DNA of 64,000 nucleotides, taken from positions 124,001 to 188,000 of the forward strand of contig NZ_AUGZ01000004.1 in the NCBI RefSeq assembly GCF_000422925.1, written 5' to 3'. A program made the translations under genes and the position numbers. Below, piece after piece: positions 1 to 8,850 of the stretch. Below the pieces are notes generated by a model. It did not search any database. It was not told where the DNA came from and saw only the letters and a program-made list of their open reading frames with translations. Position 1 is the first letter of the stretch, and the number at the start of each line of letters is the position of its first letter. Source of the stretch: Paludibacterium yongneupense DSM 18731 (lineage in GTDB: Bacteria; Pseudomonadota; Gammaproteobacteria; Burkholderiales; Chromobacteriaceae).

Positions 1-1182
1 GAGTTCAAGCACCAGCACCACCGCCGTGAGCGGCATCCGCATCGAGGCGGCCAGGAAGGAGGCCGCACCGACCAGCGCGAATTCGCCTGAGGGAACGCCC
101 GGCCAGAACAGGCTCCAGCCGCCGCCGGTAGCGATGGCCAGCATCGCACCGATCGACAAGCCCGGCGTCAGCAGACCGCCCGAGGCCCCCGCGCGCAGGC
201 TGGAGCATGAGACCGCCACTTTGAGCAGCATCAGCGTCGCGGCGACTCCCACTCCCAGAGTGTTGTCGAAACCGGCCTGCGCCGGCCCCTTGCCATTGCC
301 AAGCAAGGCCGGGTAGCGCATGGAGAGCGCGCCGACGATGGCGAAATTGAGCACGGCGAACAGTGGCAGACGCCAGCCGCGCGCCGCGCCCGCCCGGGCA
401 CGGCCGGCGAGGCGGGTGAAGCCGTAGGCCGCGGCCCCGGTCAGCGGTCCGCTCGCCAGTGACCAGACCAGCAGGGAGGGGGAGAGCACAAACGGGGGCA
501 GGCTGTACTGCGCTCCGTTGCCCAGCACTGGCCACGCGACCATCGCCGCGATGACCGAGCTGAGGATCGCTGGGGCAACCGTGCGCCAGCTGAAGCTGAG
601 CAGCAGGACCTCCAGAGTGAATACCGCCCCGGCCAGCGGGACATTGTAGACGGCGGCCAGCCCGGCGCCGGCGCCGCAGGCCAGCAGGATGCGGCGCTGT
701 TCGGGATCGAGCCCGGCCTTGCGGCTCAGCCAGGCCGAGCAGGCGGCGCCGATCTCGCGGGGTGCGACTTCGCGCCCGAGCGGCGAGCCGAGCGCCACGG
801 TGACGATCTGCAGCAGGGCATGAATCAGGGTACTGGCCGGAGGAGGGCGCGGGTCCTCGTCTTTGAGCAGTTGGGCAAGCCCCTGCAGCGGGCGGCCGAA
901 GCGGTACAAGGCCCACCAGCCGCCACCGGCGACCAGGCCGCACAGACAGAGGATGCCGAGGCGGCGCCCGGGCGAGGCGGCGCTGACGCCGTCGAGAAAG
1001 CTTTCCTTGCCGACGAGTGCGTCCAGGCTATAGCCGAAGGCCAGATGCTGGATGCTATGCAATAGCAGGGACAGCGCGAGTCCCCCCAGCCCTGCGGCGA
1101 GACCGGTGGCGACCGTCAGCGCCAGTGCGACGAGTATGCGGCTGCGGCCGCCTGGAGAGGGAGTGTCCGGGAACGCTGGCAT
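1..1182 (-). CDS. CLC-family chloride channel/antiporter (3' end outside the window)
   Basis: Inner-membrane CLC protein moving Cl- or exchanging Cl- for H+. Read on the minus strand from the ATG at 1182; about 394 residues are visible with no stop before the window edge, so the C-terminus is missing. Several hydrophobic helices are seen. The second CLC signature appears as PLGREVAPREIG, which keeps the gating glutamate of the usual GREGP motif but changes the following residues. The GxFxP signature appears as GGLLTPGLSIG. I see no GSGIP motif, so this belongs to a divergent bacterial CLC subgroup. The start lies 10 bases after the stop of the upstream symporter-like gene, so the two are probably co-transcribed. 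Family assignment is firm; the transported ion and mode are not. Confidence 0.85.
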   Translation of the reverse strand, partial: MPAFPDTPSPGGRSRILVALALTVATGLAAGLGGLALSLLLHSIQHLAFGYSLDALVGKESFLDGVSAASPGRRLGILCLCGLVAGGGWWALYRFGRPLQGLAQLLKDEDPRPPPASTLIHALLQIVTVALGSPLGREVAPREIGAACSAWLSRKAGLDPEQRRILLACGAGAGLAAVYNVPLAGAVFTLEVLLLSFSWRTVAPAILSSVIAAMVAWPVLGNGAQYSLPPFVLSPSLLVWSLASGPLTGAAAYGFTRLAGRARAGAARGWRLPLFAVLNFAIVGALSMRYPALLGNGKGPAQAGFDNTLGVGVAATLMLLKVAVSCSSLRAGASGGLLTPGLSIGAMLAIATGGGWSLFWPGVPSGEFALVGAASFLAASMRMPLTAVVLVLEL

Positions 1183-1191
1183 GCGCTGGCC

Positions 1192-2187
1192 TTACGCGAT
1201 GTCGGCGCTTGCGCCGGCATCGCCCTCCGGGCGGCGTGCATGGCGCTGGGCCAGTGCGGCGCAGGCCATCAACTGGATCTGATGGAACAGCATCAGCGGC
1301 AGTACGATGGCGCCGACGGGATGGCCGGCAAACAGAACCTGCGCCATCGGCACGCCGCTGGCCAGGCTTTTCTTCGAACCGCAGAACACGATGGTGATCT
1401 CGTCTTCCTTGTTGAAGCGCAGCGTGCGGCTGGCAAGCGTGGTCAGCGCCAGTACGAGCGCCAGCAGGGCGGCGTTCACGAGGACGAGACCGAGCAGCGC
1501 GCGGGCCGGCATCTGATGCCACAGGCCCTGAATGACGGCCGCACTGAAGGCGGTATAGACCACGAGCAGAATGGAACTTTGGTCGACGCGGCCGACCAGC
1601 GGGCGGTGGCGGGAGATCCATCCCCCCAGCCATGGCCGCAGTCCTTGTCCGAGCATGAACGGCAGCAGCAGCTGCAGCACGATGCTGATCACCGCGTCGA
1701 AGGAGGGCGTTGCGTTGCCGTGGGTCGCGAGCAGGGCGCCGACCAGCAGCGGCGTCAGAAAAATCCCGATCAGGTTGGACGCCGACGCGCTGCAGATCGC
1801 TGCCGGTACATTGCCGCGCGCGACGGCGGTGAAGGCGATGGACGACTGCACCGTCGATGGCAGCAGACACAGATAGAGGATGCCCAGGGCGAGGTCGGGC
1901 GTCAGCAGCCGCGACAGCAGCGGCGCGAGCAGCAGGCCGAGCGCCGGGAAGACCACGAAGGTGCTGGCGAACACGACGAGATGCAGCCGCCAGTGCGTGG
2001 CGCCGGCAATGACGGACTCGCGCGACAGTTTGGCGCCGTGCAGGAAAAACAGCAGGCTGATCGCGACATTGGTGATCGCGCCGGCGATGACGGCGCCCTG
2101 GCCGTGGCAGGGCAGCAGGCTGGCCAGCGCGACGCTGCCTATCAGGGCGAGAGTGAAGGTGTCGGGTAGATAAGCGGGTCGGGTCAT
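1192..2187 (-). CDS. SBF-like (bile acid:Na+ symporter family) membrane transporter, YfeH type
   Basis: A 331-residue polytopic inner-membrane protein with about ten hydrophobic helices. Length and sequence character fit the SBF-like family (YfeH of E. coli), distantly related to bile acid/sodium symporters. Recognisable stretches are LLFFLHGAKLSRE near residue 45 and LLPSTVQSSIAFTAVARGN near residue 108, both typical of this family. The substrate is unknown, and bile acids are unlikely to be the natural one. The ATG at 2187 follows an AT-rich 145-base gap. The CLC gene follows 10 bases downstream on the same strand, suggesting a two-gene ion-transport operon. Confidence 0.8.
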   Translation of the reverse strand: MTRPAYLPDTFTLALIGSVALASLLPCHGQGAVIAGAITNVAISLLFFLHGAKLSRESVIAGATHWRLHLVVFASTFVVFPALGLLLAPLLSRLLTPDLALGILYLCLLPSTVQSSIAFTAVARGNVPAAICSASASNLIGIFLTPLLVGALLATHGNATPSFDAVISIVLQLLLPFMLGQGLRPWLGGWISRHRPLVGRVDQSSILLVVYTAFSAAVIQGLWHQMPARALLGLVLVNAALLALVLALTTLASRTLRFNKEDEITIVFCGSKKSLASGVPMAQVLFAGHPVGAIVLPLMLFHQIQLMACAALAQRHARRPEGDAGASADIA

Positions 2188-2332
2188 GGTCGATTCTGCA
2201 GGTGGGCTGGGGGTGCCGGTTTGGCCCTGGCACCGTCATCCGCCATTACAGCATGCGACTGGCTATGCTACAAATTGATATGTTGGATAGATTCATACGG
2301 AAAATTTATGAATGGCCGGCCGCGGCGACGCT

Positions 2333-2800
2333 TCAAGCCCTCTCCTGGCACACGTCTATCCATTCGCCGGCGACGATGCGACCGAGCAGGTCGGGGCTGA
2401 GGCGTACGGCGCTGTGCGGTGCGCCGGCCGCCGGCAGGACTTCGTGAAAATCGCGCAGCGAGATGTCCAGGAAGACCGGAAGGTCCTGCGCCAGTCCGAA
2501 CGGGCAGACGCCGCCGACCGGGTGTCCTGTGACGTTTTCCACCTCGTCGGGCGACAGCATTTTTCCCTTCCCCAGCGCGCTCTTGAACTTGCGGTTGTCG
2601 ATGCGCGCGTCGCCACTGGCAACGAGCAGCACGACGCGCCGGTCGTTGAGGCGGAAAGCCAGCGTCTTGGCGATGCGGCCCGGCTCGACGCCATGGGCGG
2701 CGGCGGCCAGCGCCACCGTGGCCGTGCTGGTTTCCAGCTCGATAATGGGAATGTCCAGATTGCGCTCGCCGAAAAAGCGGCGCACCGATTCCATGCTCAT
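2333..2800 (-). CDS. YbaK/ProX-type aminoacyl-tRNA deacylase
   Basis: A small cytoplasmic protein of the YbaK/prolyl-tRNA-synthetase-editing-domain family, which hydrolyses mischarged tRNA. Family features are the early lysine in RIAKTLAFR, KFKSALGKGKMLSP, and the VGGVCPFGL segment. I chose the start at 2800 (155 residues) because a GGAG lies six bases upstream; an in-frame ATG at 2827 would add nine residues but has no such site. The gene is divergent from the S9 peptidase. Which misacylated tRNA it edits (Cys-tRNAPro or another) cannot be told from the sequence. Confidence 0.85.
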   Translation of the reverse strand: MSMESVRRFFGERNLDIPIIELETSTATVALAAAAHGVEPGRIAKTLAFRLNDRRVVLLVASGDARIDNRKFKSALGKGKMLSPDEVENVTGHPVGGVCPFGLAQDLPVFLDISLRDFHEVLPAAGAPHSAVRLSPDLLGRIVAGEWIDVCQERA

Positions 2801-2868
2801 CGAAGTCTCCGTCATCGAGGGAAGCATTCATGCTAGCACAGATCGGACAGGCGATAGGCAAGGGGGGG

Positions 2869-4836
2869 ATGGCTGGTTACAATAGCCGACTTGCGCAACC
2901 GCCGACGGAAACGACCCTGTCCATTTCAAGAAAACTGCCTCCGGCCCTGCTGCTGTCCTTGCTGCTCGTCTCCGGACCGGCCCTCGCGGCGCCGACCTTG
3001 CGCGATTTTTTCCGCAGCCCCGGGCAGTCATCGTTTCAGCTTTCTCCCGATGGACGCACCCTGTCGTTTCTCGCGCCCTGGCACGACCGGCTGAATATCG
3101 TGCTGCGCCGGGCCGGCCAGCCCGACCGCCGCGTCACCTCTCTTACCGACCGGGACCCCGAAGCCTACTTCTGGAAAGGCAAGCATCGCCTGTTGTACCT
3201 GAAGGACGAGGGGGGAGACGAAAACGCGCATGTGTTCATGGTCGATCTCGCAACGGGTACGACGCGCGATCTGACACCCTATCCCGGTGTCCGGGCACGC
3301 ATCGTGGATGACCTGGGCGATCTGGACGACGCCATGCTGGTGGGATTGAATCTGCGCAACCGGCGCGTGTTCGATGTCTACCGGCTCGACCTCGTCAGCG
3401 GAGCACTGACGCTGGAGGCGGTGAATCCCGGCAACATCGTTTCCTGGCTGACCGACCACAGCGGCCATGTCCGTCTGGCCGCACAGAGCGATGGCGTGAA
3501 TACCACCTGGTTATACCGCGCGACGTCGCGGGACGCCTTCGTTCCGATGCTGACCACCGGTTTTCGCGACCGCTTTGTGCCCCTGTTCTTCGGTTTCGAC
3601 GATCACACCCTGTTTGCATCCAGCTCGCTCGGGCGCGACCGCGCGGCGCTGGTTGAGTTTGATCCGCAGCACGCGCGCGAGCGGCGGGTGGTCTACGCCC
3701 ACCCCGATGTCGATGTGACGCGGCTCGGCTATTCGTCGGCGCGCAAAACGATCACCTGCGCCAGTTTTGAAACCGATAAGCCGCATCGCGTCTGCTTCGA
3801 TCCGGTCATGGACCGGGTGTTGCGGCGGCTGGAGTCGCGCCTGCCAGGCTATCAGGTGAGCGTGCTCAATGCCGATAGCAGCGAGAACACCCTGATCGTG
3901 GCGGCGTGGAACGATCGCAGCCGCGGTCGGCGCTACCGCTACGATGTGCGCGCCGATCGGCTGACCTTGCTGTCCGTGCTGACGCCCTGGCTGCCCGAGG
4001 CGGAGATGGCGCACATGCATGCGATCCGCTATCCGGCCCGCGACGGGCTGACGATAGCCGGCTACCTGACCCTGCCGCGCACTTACCGCCATGGCCGGGT
4101 GCCGGTCATCGTCTACCCGCATGGCGGGCCCTGGGCCCGCGACAGCTGGGGGTTCGACCCCGTGGTGCAGTTTTTCGCCAGCCAGGGATGGGCGGTGCTG
4201 CAGATGAACTATCGCGGCTCGACCGGCTACGGCAAGGCGTTCTGGGAAGCCTCGTTCAAGCAATGGGGGCGGGCGATGCAGGACGATATCGACGACGGCG
4301 TCGACTGGCTGCTCGCCGCCGGCATCGCGGATCCCGGCAGGCTGTGCATCATGGGAGCCAGCTATGGCGGCTATGCCGCCCTGGTCGGGATTACGCGTGC
4401 GCCGGAGCGCTACCGCTGCGCCGTCGATTACGCCGGGATGTCCAATTTGTTCAGCTATCTTGCGTCCATGCCGCCCGAATGGACGCTGCAGCGCGAGACG
4501 ATGTATCAGATGATAGGCGACCCGCAACGCGACGCGGCGCTGCTGCATGACGCCTCGCCCCTGTTCGCCGCCGAGCGCATCCGTACCCCGCTGCTGGTCT
4601 TGCAGGGCGCACGCGATCCGCGCGTCCACCTGAGCGAGTCCTTGCAACTGGTCGATGTCCTGCGACGACGTCAGGTCGATGTCGATCTGATTGTCAAACT
4701 GGACGAAGGCCACGGCTTTCGCAATCAGGAAAACCGTTTCGAAGCGTTCGAAGCCATGAGTCGGTTTTTCCACCGCTACCTCGACCGGACCCCGCCCGCG
4801 ATCAGTTCGGCACCGGCAGCAGCAACGTCTCCTTGA
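2869..4836 (+). CDS. S9-family prolyl oligopeptidase/acylaminoacyl peptidase, exported
   Basis: A serine peptidase with an N-terminal beta-propeller-like region and a C-terminal alpha/beta hydrolase domain. Counting from the ATG at 2869 (655 residues), the catalytic triad is Ser498 in GASYGGYA, Asp583 in GARDPR and His615 in DEGHGF. A hydrophobic run ending in ALAA near residue 43 looks like a signal peptide, so it probably acts in the periplasm on short peptides. The start is uncertain: ATG at 2830 or 2869 gives an unusually long n-region, whereas the CTG at 2917 gives a normal signal peptide and fits the TACAAT box at 2878. The 3' end overlaps the convergent lrp gene by 35 bases. Confidence 0.88.
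   Translation: MAGYNSRLAQPPTETTLSISRKLPPALLLSLLLVSGPALAAPTLRDFFRSPGQSSFQLSPDGRTLSFLAPWHDRLNIVLRRAGQPDRRVTSLTDRDPEAYFWKGKHRLLYLKDEGGDENAHVFMVDLATGTTRDLTPYPGVRARIVDDLGDLDDAMLVGLNLRNRRVFDVYRLDLVSGALTLEAVNPGNIVSWLTDHSGHVRLAAQSDGVNTTWLYRATSRDAFVPMLTTGFRDRFVPLFFGFDDHTLFASSSLGRDRAALVEFDPQHARERRVVYAHPDVDVTRLGYSSARKTITCASFETDKPHRVCFDPVMDRVLRRLESRLPGYQVSVLNADSSENTLIVAAWNDRSRGRRYRYDVRADRLTLLSVLTPWLPEAEMAHMHAIRYPARDGLTIAGYLTLPRTYRHGRVPVIVYPHGGPWARDSWGFDPVVQFFASQGWAVLQMNYRGSTGYGKAFWEASFKQWGRAMQDDIDDGVDWLLAAGIADPGRLCIMGASYGGYAALVGITRAPERYRCAVDYAGMSNLFSYLASMPPEWTLQRETMYQMIGDPQRDAALLHDASPLFAAERIRTPLLVLQGARDPRVHLSESLQLVDVLRRRQVDVDLIVKLDEGHGFRNQENRFEAFEAMSRFFHRYLDRTPPAISSAPAAATSP
2878..2883 (+). promoter_or_regulatory. 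Possible -10 box (TACAAT) for the S9 peptidase gene
   Basis: TACAAT matches the sigma-70 -10 consensus at five of six bases. No convincing -35 was found at 16-18 bases upstream. If real, transcription would begin near 2890, downstream of the first two in-frame ATGs of the peptidase, and translation would have to start at a non-ATG codon such as the CTG at 2917. Confidence 0.35.
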
Positions 4837-5287
4837 CCTCTTCCATCACCACATAGCTGTGCGATTCGTTGGCCGCCGGCAGTTGCAGCAGAATGTCGCC
4901 GAGCAGCTTGCGGTACATCGACATGTCGGGCAGGCGTGCCTTGATCAGATAGTCGTATTCGCCGGAAACCAGGTGACATTCCATGATTTGCGGAATTTTT
5001 TGAATTTCTCGGCGGAAAGCGTCGAAAATGTCGCCCGACTTGGCCGATAATTTAATCTCGACGAAAACCAGCAGCCCGGCGCCGACAGCCTGCGGATTCA
5101 AGCGTGCATAATACCCCTCGATCACGCCATCGCGTTCCAGCCTGCGCACGCGTTCTGTACAGGGCGTGGTCGACAGCCCCACGCGCTCGGCCAGTTCCGT
5201 CATCGAGATCCGGCCGTTCTCCTGCAGCAGCCTGAGAATTTTCAGGTCGGTTTTGTCCAATGCTTTGATCGGTGATGCCTTCTTCAT
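4802..5287 (-). CDS. lrp: Lrp/AsnC-family transcriptional regulator, likely regulator of dadAX
   Basis: A 161-residue DNA-binding protein: N-terminal winged helix-turn-helix (about residues 10-70, with ISMTELAERVGLSTTPCTERV) followed by a RAM ligand-binding domain (about 75-150). Leucine- or alanine-responsive members activate D-alanine catabolism in other proteobacteria. Here it is divergently placed from dadA across a very AT-rich 172-base gap, the expected arrangement for a DadR-type local activator. It could equally be the global Lrp; the sequence does not separate the two. Confidence 0.9.
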   Translation of the reverse strand: MKKASPIKALDKTDLKILRLLQENGRISMTELAERVGLSTTPCTERVRRLERDGVIEGYYARLNPQAVGAGLLVFVEIKLSAKSGDIFDAFRREIQKIPQIMECHLVSGEYDYLIKARLPDMSMYRKLLGDILLQLPAANESHSYVVMEEVKETLLLPVPN

Positions 5288-5371
5288 CTTTTCCCTGTTC
5301 TGTGTGTTTTAGTCAGTTGTTTTTGCTTTGATAATAAAACAATTTGGTTAAAAAAACTGCATTTTGCTGAA

Positions 5372-5377
5372 TATAAT
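5372..5377 (+). promoter_or_regulatory. -10 box (TATAAT) in the AT-rich lrp-dadA intergenic region
   Basis: A perfect TATAAT lies about 83 bases before the dadA ATG. No good -35 is present 16-18 bases upstream, which suits an activator-dependent promoter. The surrounding 5320-5400 stretch is very A+T-rich compared with its GC-rich neighbours, as is usual for Lrp targets. Lrp control is inference. Confidence 0.5.
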
Positions 5378-5459
5378 AGGCTTATTCGCTATTTGTTAAT
5401 TCAGTGTGTCGCCACCGGCGGCACGATGCGTAAACCGACAAGGCTGGGAGGGTGGGGCA

Positions 5460-6767
5460 ATGCATGTAATCGTACTGGGTGGTGGAGTGATCGGTGTCAC
5501 GACGGCATGGTATCTGGCCCGCAGCGGTTGCCGGGTCACCGTGATCGAACGCCAGGATGGCGTGGCGCTGGAAACCAGCTTCGGCAACGCCGGGCAGATT
5601 TCCCCCGGATATTCCGCGCCGTGGGCGGCCCCCGGTATTCCGCTCAAGGGCGTCAAATGGATGTTTCAACGTCATGCCCCCCTGTCTATGCGTCCTGACG
5701 GCAGTGTGTTCCAGGCGCAATGGATGTTGAAAATGCTGGCTCAATGCACGGCCGCGCGCTACTCGATCAACAAGGGCCGCATGGTCCGCCTGTCCGAGTA
5801 CAGCCGCGACATGATCCGCGCCTTGCGTGCCGAAACCGGCATCCAGTACGAAGGACGCCAGGGCGGGACCCTGCAATTGTTCCGTTCCCAGGCGCAAGTC
5901 GATGCGATGGCCAAGGACATCGCCGTCCTAGAAGCATTTGGCGTGCCATACGAGGCGCTGGATCGCGACGGCTGCGCCAGGGTCGAGCCGGCACTGGCCG
6001 CGACCAAGCATAAACTGAGCGGAGGGCTGCGCCTTCCCAACGATGAAACCGGCGACTGCCACCTGTTCACCACGCGGCTGGCAGAGATGGCGCGCGAGAT
6101 CGGCGTCGAATTCCGCTTCGGACTTTCCGTTGATGCGATCGAGCAGGATGGCCAGCGTGTGACGGGCGTGCGCTGCGGCGAAGAACGGTTCAGCGCCGAC
6201 CATTATGTCCTCGCGCTCGGCAGCTATTCGCGGCCACTGGCCCGTTCGCTCGGCATCGACATCCCGGTCTATCCGGTCAAGGGCAATGCCCTGACCGTCC
6301 CCATCGTCAATGCGGCCGGCGCGCCGGTATCCACCGTGCTCGATGAAACCTACAAGGTCGCCATTACCCGCTTCGATGACCGCATTCGCGTGGGCGGGAT
6401 GGCGGAACTCAACGGCTACGACACCACGCTTAATCCGCGCCGTCGCGAGACGCTGGAAATGGTCACCCACGATCTGTTCCCCGAAGGCGGCGATCTGCCT
6501 GCGGCCGAATTCTGGAGCGGCTTGCGCCCGATGACGCCGGACGGCACCCCCATCGTCGGTGGCACCCGCTTCGCCAATCTGTCGCTCAACACCGGGCACG
6601 GCACCCTGGGCTGGACGCAGTCGGCGGGGTCGGGCAAAGTGCTGGCCGACCTGATCTGCGGCGTCAAACCCGAGATCAGCATCGAGGGGCTTTCCTTGCA
6701 GCGCTATGCCGGACGTGGCCAGAACTGGGTAGTTCCGTTCTCGCCCGTTGCACAATCCGCGATCTGA
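5460..6767 (+). CDS. dadA: D-amino acid dehydrogenase, small subunit
   Basis: An FAD-dependent membrane-associated enzyme that oxidises D-amino acids, mainly D-alanine to pyruvate and ammonia, feeding electrons to the respiratory chain. The product is 435 residues, the usual DadA length. The N-terminus has the dinucleotide-binding GGGVIG (residues 7-12), followed by [19 protein letters not shown], a strong DadA signature. The C-terminal part has [15 protein letters not shown] and [10 protein letters not shown]. The ATG at 5460 is chosen because the GGGVIG fold starts directly after it and a purine-rich site precedes it. The racemase gene dadX follows 10 bases downstream, forming a D/L-alanine catabolic operon. 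Confidence 0.95.
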   Translation: MHVIVLGGGVIGVTTAWYLARSGCRVTVIERQDGVALETSFGNAGQISPGYSAPWAAPGIPLKGVKWMFQRHAPLSMRPDGSVFQAQWMLKMLAQCTAARYSINKGRMVRLSEYSRDMIRALRAETGIQYEGRQGGTLQLFRSQAQVDAMAKDIAVLEAFGVPYEALDRDGCARVEPALAATKHKLSGGLRLPNDETGDCHLFTTRLAEMAREIGVEFRFGLSVDAIEQDGQRVTGVRCGEERFSADHYVLALGSYSRPLARSLGIDIPVYPVKGNALTVPIVNAAGAPVSTVLDETYKVAITRFDDRIRVGGMAELNGYDTTLNPRRRETLEMVTHDLFPEGGDLPAAEFWSGLRPMTPDGTPIVGGTRFANLSLNTGHGTLGWTQSAGSGKVLADLICGVKPEISIEGLSLQRYAGRGQNWVVPFSPVAQSAI

Positions 6768-6777
6768 GGGCGACGAC

Positions 6778-7845
6778 ATGCGTCCCTTGACCGCTCAGAT
6801 CCGGCTCGACCACTTGCGCCATAACTGCGCGCTGGCGCGCGCCTTGCACGGCGGGCGCGTGCTGGCCGCCGTCAAGGCCAATGGCTATGGCCACGGTGCG
6901 CTGGCCTGCGCCGATGCGCTGGCCGATTGCGCCGACGGCTTCGCCGTGGCCTTTCTGGAAGAGGCTCTCGAGTTGCGCGCGGCCGGAGTCCGGCACCCCA
7001 TCCTGTTGCTGGAAGGGGTATTCGACGCAGCCGAACTCGCACATGTCGACCGCCATGATTTGTGGATGGTGGTGCATTGCCCTGAGCAGATTGCGATGAT
7101 AGAAGCCGCCAGCCCCGCGAAGCCGTTCCGTGTCTGGCTGAAGCTTGACAGCGGCATGCATCGCGTCGGTTTCGGACCGCAGGCCTACGCGGAGGCGTAC
7201 CGGCGTCTGCTCGCCAGCGGCAAGGTCGATGCGGTGGTCAAAATCACCCACTTTGCGCGCTCGGACGAAAGCGACAGTCCGGCCACCGCCGCACAATTGG
7301 AATGCTTCGATCGCGCGACGGCCGGGCTGCCCGGCGAGGCCAGCGTCGCCAACTCGGCCGGCTTGATGCTGCACCCGCGTGCGCGCCGCGACTGGGGGCG
7401 TCCCGGGATCATGTTGTACGGAGCGTCGCCGCAGTCGGGGCAGGGCGTCGGCAGCGGTGGCCTCAAGCCGGTAATGCGACTGTCGAGCCGGGTGTTCGCC
7501 GTGCGGGAGCTTGGGGCTGGCGAGGCGATAGGCTATGGCGCACGCTTTGTCACCGATGTTCCGACTCGGGTCGGCCTGGTTGCCTGTGGCTATGGCGACG
7601 GCTATCCGCGGCAGGCCCCTTCCGGCACGCCGGTTGCGGTCGACGGGCGGGCCGCGCGGCTGATCGGCCGCGTGTCGATGGATATGCTGACCATTGATCT
7701 CACCGATTTGCCGGACAGCGGCATCGGCAGCGAAGTCGAATTGTGGGGCGACCGCGTCGGTGTCAACCAGGTGGCCGAGGCGGCCGGGACGCTGGGCTAC
7801 GAGCTGCTGTGCAACGTCAAGCGCGCGCGTTTCGTCTACGAGTGA
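6778..7845 (+). CDS. dadX: Alanine racemase, catabolic type
   Basis: A PLP enzyme interconverting L- and D-alanine. The 355-residue product has the PLP lysine Lys33 in AVKANGYGHG and the catalytic tyrosine region AIGYGARF, and ends with the typical NVKRARFVYE. It lies directly behind dadA with a GAGGG site before the ATG at 6778, so it most likely supplies D-alanine to DadA for alanine catabolism. It could also serve cell-wall D-alanine synthesis if there is no separate alr gene elsewhere in the genome. Confidence 0.93.
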   Translation: MRPLTAQIRLDHLRHNCALARALHGGRVLAAVKANGYGHGALACADALADCADGFAVAFLEEALELRAAGVRHPILLLEGVFDAAELAHVDRHDLWMVVHCPEQIAMIEAASPAKPFRVWLKLDSGMHRVGFGPQAYAEAYRRLLASGKVDAVVKITHFARSDESDSPATAAQLECFDRATAGLPGEASVANSAGLMLHPRARRDWGRPGIMLYGASPQSGQGVGSGGLKPVMRLSSRVFAVRELGAGEAIGYGARFVTDVPTRVGLVACGYGDGYPRQAPSGTPVAVDGRAARLIGRVSMDMLTIDLTDLPDSGIGSEVELWGDRVGVNQVAEAAGTLGYELLCNVKRARFVYE

Positions 7846-7937
7846 GGAGGGTGGCTCCGCGCCCGTCTGTTGCGCCGCCGTGTCATGAATTGGTGCGCAG
7901 ATGGCCGGGCGCGGGGCGGATGCGCCATCTTGGTGCT

Positions 7938-8780
7938 TTAACTCTCCTGCCAGGCGCGGGGCGGACACGCGGCGCGCTGCCCCGTGTGCGGGCGCAGTTC
8001 GTGCCATAGCGCGCGCACCCAGGTATTGGCTTCGTCAATGCCGTCGCAAATGTGACGGGCCAGCCAGATGCCTTCGGTTTGCCCGCATTCCTCGTCGCCG
8101 AGCAGGCCGATGGCGCGGCAGCGGGCAATCGTGGCGGCCGGCAGGTCCGGACCGACCCAGAGCAGGGTGGCGCACACGCTGCGCCCACCCAGCCCGGTGG
8201 GCGCATCCAGCTCCCAGCTCCCCGATGACATGACCCTGTTTTCCCGCCATGCAGGCCGGCCTTCGCGCTGGATCATATAGTGCTGGCGCCAGCAGCCGTG
8301 GCTGAAGCGTTCTCGTTCGCTGCCCAGGCTGATGACGTCGCTCGCGAGCAGCGTGGCCCCCGCTTCGAGTTCGAACCGTTTGTCGATGACGGCGTCGGCG
8401 CCCGGCAGCAAGGTGTTCTCGCGCGGCAGCCACTCCAGATGACTGTCGCGCGACAGTTCGATCACCAGGTGCAGGCTTGCGCTGTCGCCGCGCCCGTCAT
8501 GCCACAGCGTGGCCTTGTCGGTGGTGGCCAGGACGCGGCAGCCGCCGGCCAGCCACAGATGCAGGGATTGTCTCTCGGATCCCGCAATGCCTTGCGGCGG
8601 TATCGAGATCAGTTGGTGGCACAGCGCGTCGCCTTCCGGGTGGCTGTGTTTCTGGATGCGCAGCGAGCCGCGATGCCAGCGGTGGACGGGTAGCGTCCGG
8701 CCGTTGAGGCAGGCGTAGCCCAATGCCAGTTCGCCGTGCCAGTGGCCTGTCGGCACGTAGGGCAGGGAGTCGCGAATCAT
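7938..8780 (-). CDS. ureD: Urease accessory protein UreD/UreH, isolated from any urease operon
   Basis: A 280-residue protein with the course of the UreD family: an N-terminal GELALGYACLNGRT segment, ISIPPQGIAGSERQSLHLWL (UreD proteins have a PPGG-like turn here), TTDKATLWHDG, EWLPRENTLLPGAD, and the conserved REGRPAWRE segment near residue 195. UreD helps load nickel into urease together with UreF and UreG. No urease structural or other accessory gene lies beside it: upstream is a GntR regulator, downstream the convergent dadX. The ATG at 8780 is preferred to an in-frame TTG at 8825. The usual glycine-rich turn is altered here (PPQG), so it may be divergent in function. Confidence 0.75.
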   Translation of the reverse strand: MIRDSLPYVPTGHWHGELALGYACLNGRTLPVHRWHRGSLRIQKHSHPEGDALCHQLISIPPQGIAGSERQSLHLWLAGGCRVLATTDKATLWHDGRGDSASLHLVIELSRDSHLEWLPRENTLLPGADAVIDKRFELEAGATLLASDVISLGSERERFSHGCWRQHYMIQREGRPAWRENRVMSSGSWELDAPTGLGGRSVCATLLWVGPDLPAATIARCRAIGLLGDEECGQTEGIWLARHICDGIDEANTWVRALWHELRPHTGQRAACPPRAWQES

Positions 8781-8850
8781 GGTCTTGGCCTGAGGTGCGA
8801 AGGGAAGAGTCCCACAGCATGTCAAGCAAGCGGTGTGCCCGCGGCGTGTC

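Noticed and set aside
1240-2169. Long open frame on the plus strand opposite the SBF-like gene (309 codons)
   Set aside because: Gln/Arg/Asp-rich composition with no hydrophobic or family pattern; it is the complement of a clear membrane-transporter gene in GC-rich DNA.
7899-7930. Inverted repeat AGATGGC/GCCATCT between dadX and ureD as a terminator
   Set aside because: An 18-base loop and no T-run in either direction; too weak to call.
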